Source: Gemmatimonadetes bacterium T265 (GTDB taxonomy: Bacteria; Gemmatimonadota; Gemmatimonadetes; Gemmatimonadales; Gemmatimonadaceae). From it: a stretch of DNA of 64,000 bases. The notes beneath the pieces were generated by a model. That model ran no database searches, was not told where the DNA came from, and saw only the letters and a list, made by a program, of their open reading frames with translations. The stretch is taken from contig BPUI01000001.1 of the NCBI GenBank assembly GCA_019973575.1, forward strand, positions 2,492,342 to 2,556,341, given 5' to 3'. Of the stretch, positions 63,487 through 64,000 are shown one piece after another. How positions within the stretch are numbered: position 1 is the first letter of the stretch; every line of letters starts with the position of its first letter. The position numbers were made by a program, and so were the translations under genes.

Positions 63487-64000
63487 TTAGGCGTCGACGC
63501 CGAACACCCGCGCGGCGTCGGCGTCGTACGCGGCGAGCGCGCGCGCGACCGCCGCGCCGTCCCAGCCGAGCGCGGGCGCGACGAGCGGCGCGACGACGCG
63601 GGCCGCCGCGCGCCCGGCGTCGCGGGTCCCGTACGCGACGGGCGCGCGACGCATGAGCAGGTCGGCGAGCGTCGCGGCCTGCTCCGCTTCGACGGCGTGA
63701 AGGCACTCCGCCCCGGTGTGCGGGAGCCCCGCCGCGACCGGGGCGGCGAGCGCGGGATCCGACGCCGCGAGCTCGGCGACGCGCGCCCGCGCGGCCTCGT
63801 ACCCGGGCTCGAGCGGCAGCCGGTCGGTCGGCGCGCGCGGGCGACGCTCGCCTAACAGGGCGCACGCGGCGTCGACGACCGACGCGGCCATGCTGCGGTA
63901 GGTCGTCAGCTTGCCGCCCGTGACGGTCACGACGCCGCGCGGGTCGACGTCGATCGCGTGCTCGCGCGAGGCGCCGCCCGTCCCCCCGCCCGCGCGGGGC
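63487..64000 (-). CDS. glpD: Glycerol-3-phosphate dehydrogenase (GlpD), C-terminal part; 5' end outside window
   Basis: The frame is open to the right edge. It contains REHAIDVDPRG and TGGKLTTYRSMA, the C-terminal FAD-binding motif of aerobic GlpD, then the helical C-terminal domain (HTGAECLHAVEAEQ, MRRAPVAYGTRDAGRAAARV). GlpD oxidises glycerol-3-phosphate and passes electrons to quinone. The N-terminal FAD domain would lie beyond 64000. Confidence 0.85.
   Translation of the reverse strand, partial: PRAGGGTGGASREHAIDVDPRGVVTVTGGKLTTYRSMAASVVDAACALLGERRPRAPTDRLPLEPGYEAARARVAELAASDPALAAPVAAGLPHTGAECLHAVEAEQAATLADLLMRRAPVAYGTRDAGRAAARVVAPLVAPALGWDGAAVARALAAYDADAARVFGVDA

Noticed and set aside
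1-64000. tRNA, rRNA, CRISPR array, insertion sequence or prophage
   Set aside because: No cloverleaf-like or 16S/23S segments, regularly spaced repeats, transposase or integrase motifs were seen by eye; a tRNA scan would be needed to exclude a missed tRNA.
1-64000. TTA codons as bldA-type regulatory codons
   Set aside because: They occur in housekeeping genes such as 2-oxoglutarate dehydrogenase and acyl-CoA dehydrogenase and mostly within one fixed heptamer, which points to a DNA-level cause.

Overview
The window is very GC-rich (roughly three quarters G+C by eye), densely coded and reads as ordinary chromosome. No rRNA, tRNA, CRISPR array, transposase or phage gene was seen, and no non-coding stretch exceeds about 250 bases. 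Gene content (a receptor-type Ser/Thr kinase with a sensory/TPR half, an M2 peptidyl-dipeptidase, a DUF5715 protein, a large PIG-L protein, a fused MFS/spermidine synthase, MsrPQ) suggests a Gemmatimonadota-like aerobic heterotroph. That assignment is inference from gene content, not from a marker gene.

Layout. 1-9 kb (minus strand): a Ser/Thr kinase running off the left edge, then an ECF sigma factor/anti-sigma pair followed by a cytochrome P450 and a fused MFS/spermidine synthase. 9.2-13.1 kb: TetR regulator, TolC-like outer-membrane factor and periplasmic adaptor, with a perfect operator but no inner-membrane pump. 13.2-14.4 kb: Xre/MbcA/ParS-RES toxin-antitoxin pair with its own promoter/operator. 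14.4-17.6 kb: DedA-like membrane protein, tandem VirJ/AcvB-type lipoprotein hydrolase, DUF5715 protein. 17.6-24 kb: VanZ-like protein, small membrane protein, DHH phosphoesterase, acyl-CoA dehydrogenase, MFS transporter. 24-30.7 kb: secreted GH13 enzyme, RuvC-like protein, small secreted peptide, M2 peptidase, small lipoprotein, Ca2+/H+ exchanger-type antiporter.

30.9-39.4 kb (minus strand): RecQ and MscS; then a long gene train of L,D-transpeptidase, SufE, CDGSH protein, PlsC, an epimerase-like protein, a small membrane protein and a DHDPS-family aldolase. 39.4-43.3 kb: small membrane protein, PRC-barrel protein, MsrP, MsrQ, and a methionine-rich low-complexity secreted protein ending in a perfect 20-bp stem-loop. 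43.3-52.4 kb: RlmL-like methyltransferase, DUF2256 protein, PAS-PAS-GAF histidine kinase, 2-oxoglutarate dehydrogenase E1, PIG-L protein. 52.4-56 kb (minus strand): DUF202 protein, a 48-residue membrane peptide, a sodium:solute symporter and a GH43 enzyme. 56-57.1 kb: a scar in which a LysR gene lacking its DNA-binding domain abuts a frameshifted TolC tail. 57.1-64 kb: YggL-like protein, type II NADH dehydrogenase, alkaline-phosphatase-superfamily enzyme, LOG-family protein coupled to a SET methyltransferase, GreA with a leader hairpin, an MBL hydrolase, and glycerol-3-phosphate dehydrogenase running off the right edge.

The most interesting signals are: (1) MsrPQ next to a secreted Met-rich protein, resembling a periplasmic oxidant-scavenging module; (2) matching CRP/FNR-type palindromes in front of two small secreted low-complexity proteins; (3) strong over-representation of the heptamer GTTAGGC/GCCTAAC, which accounts for most TTA codons seen; (4) the LysR/TolC deletion scar; (5) a tripartite efflux operon without its pump.
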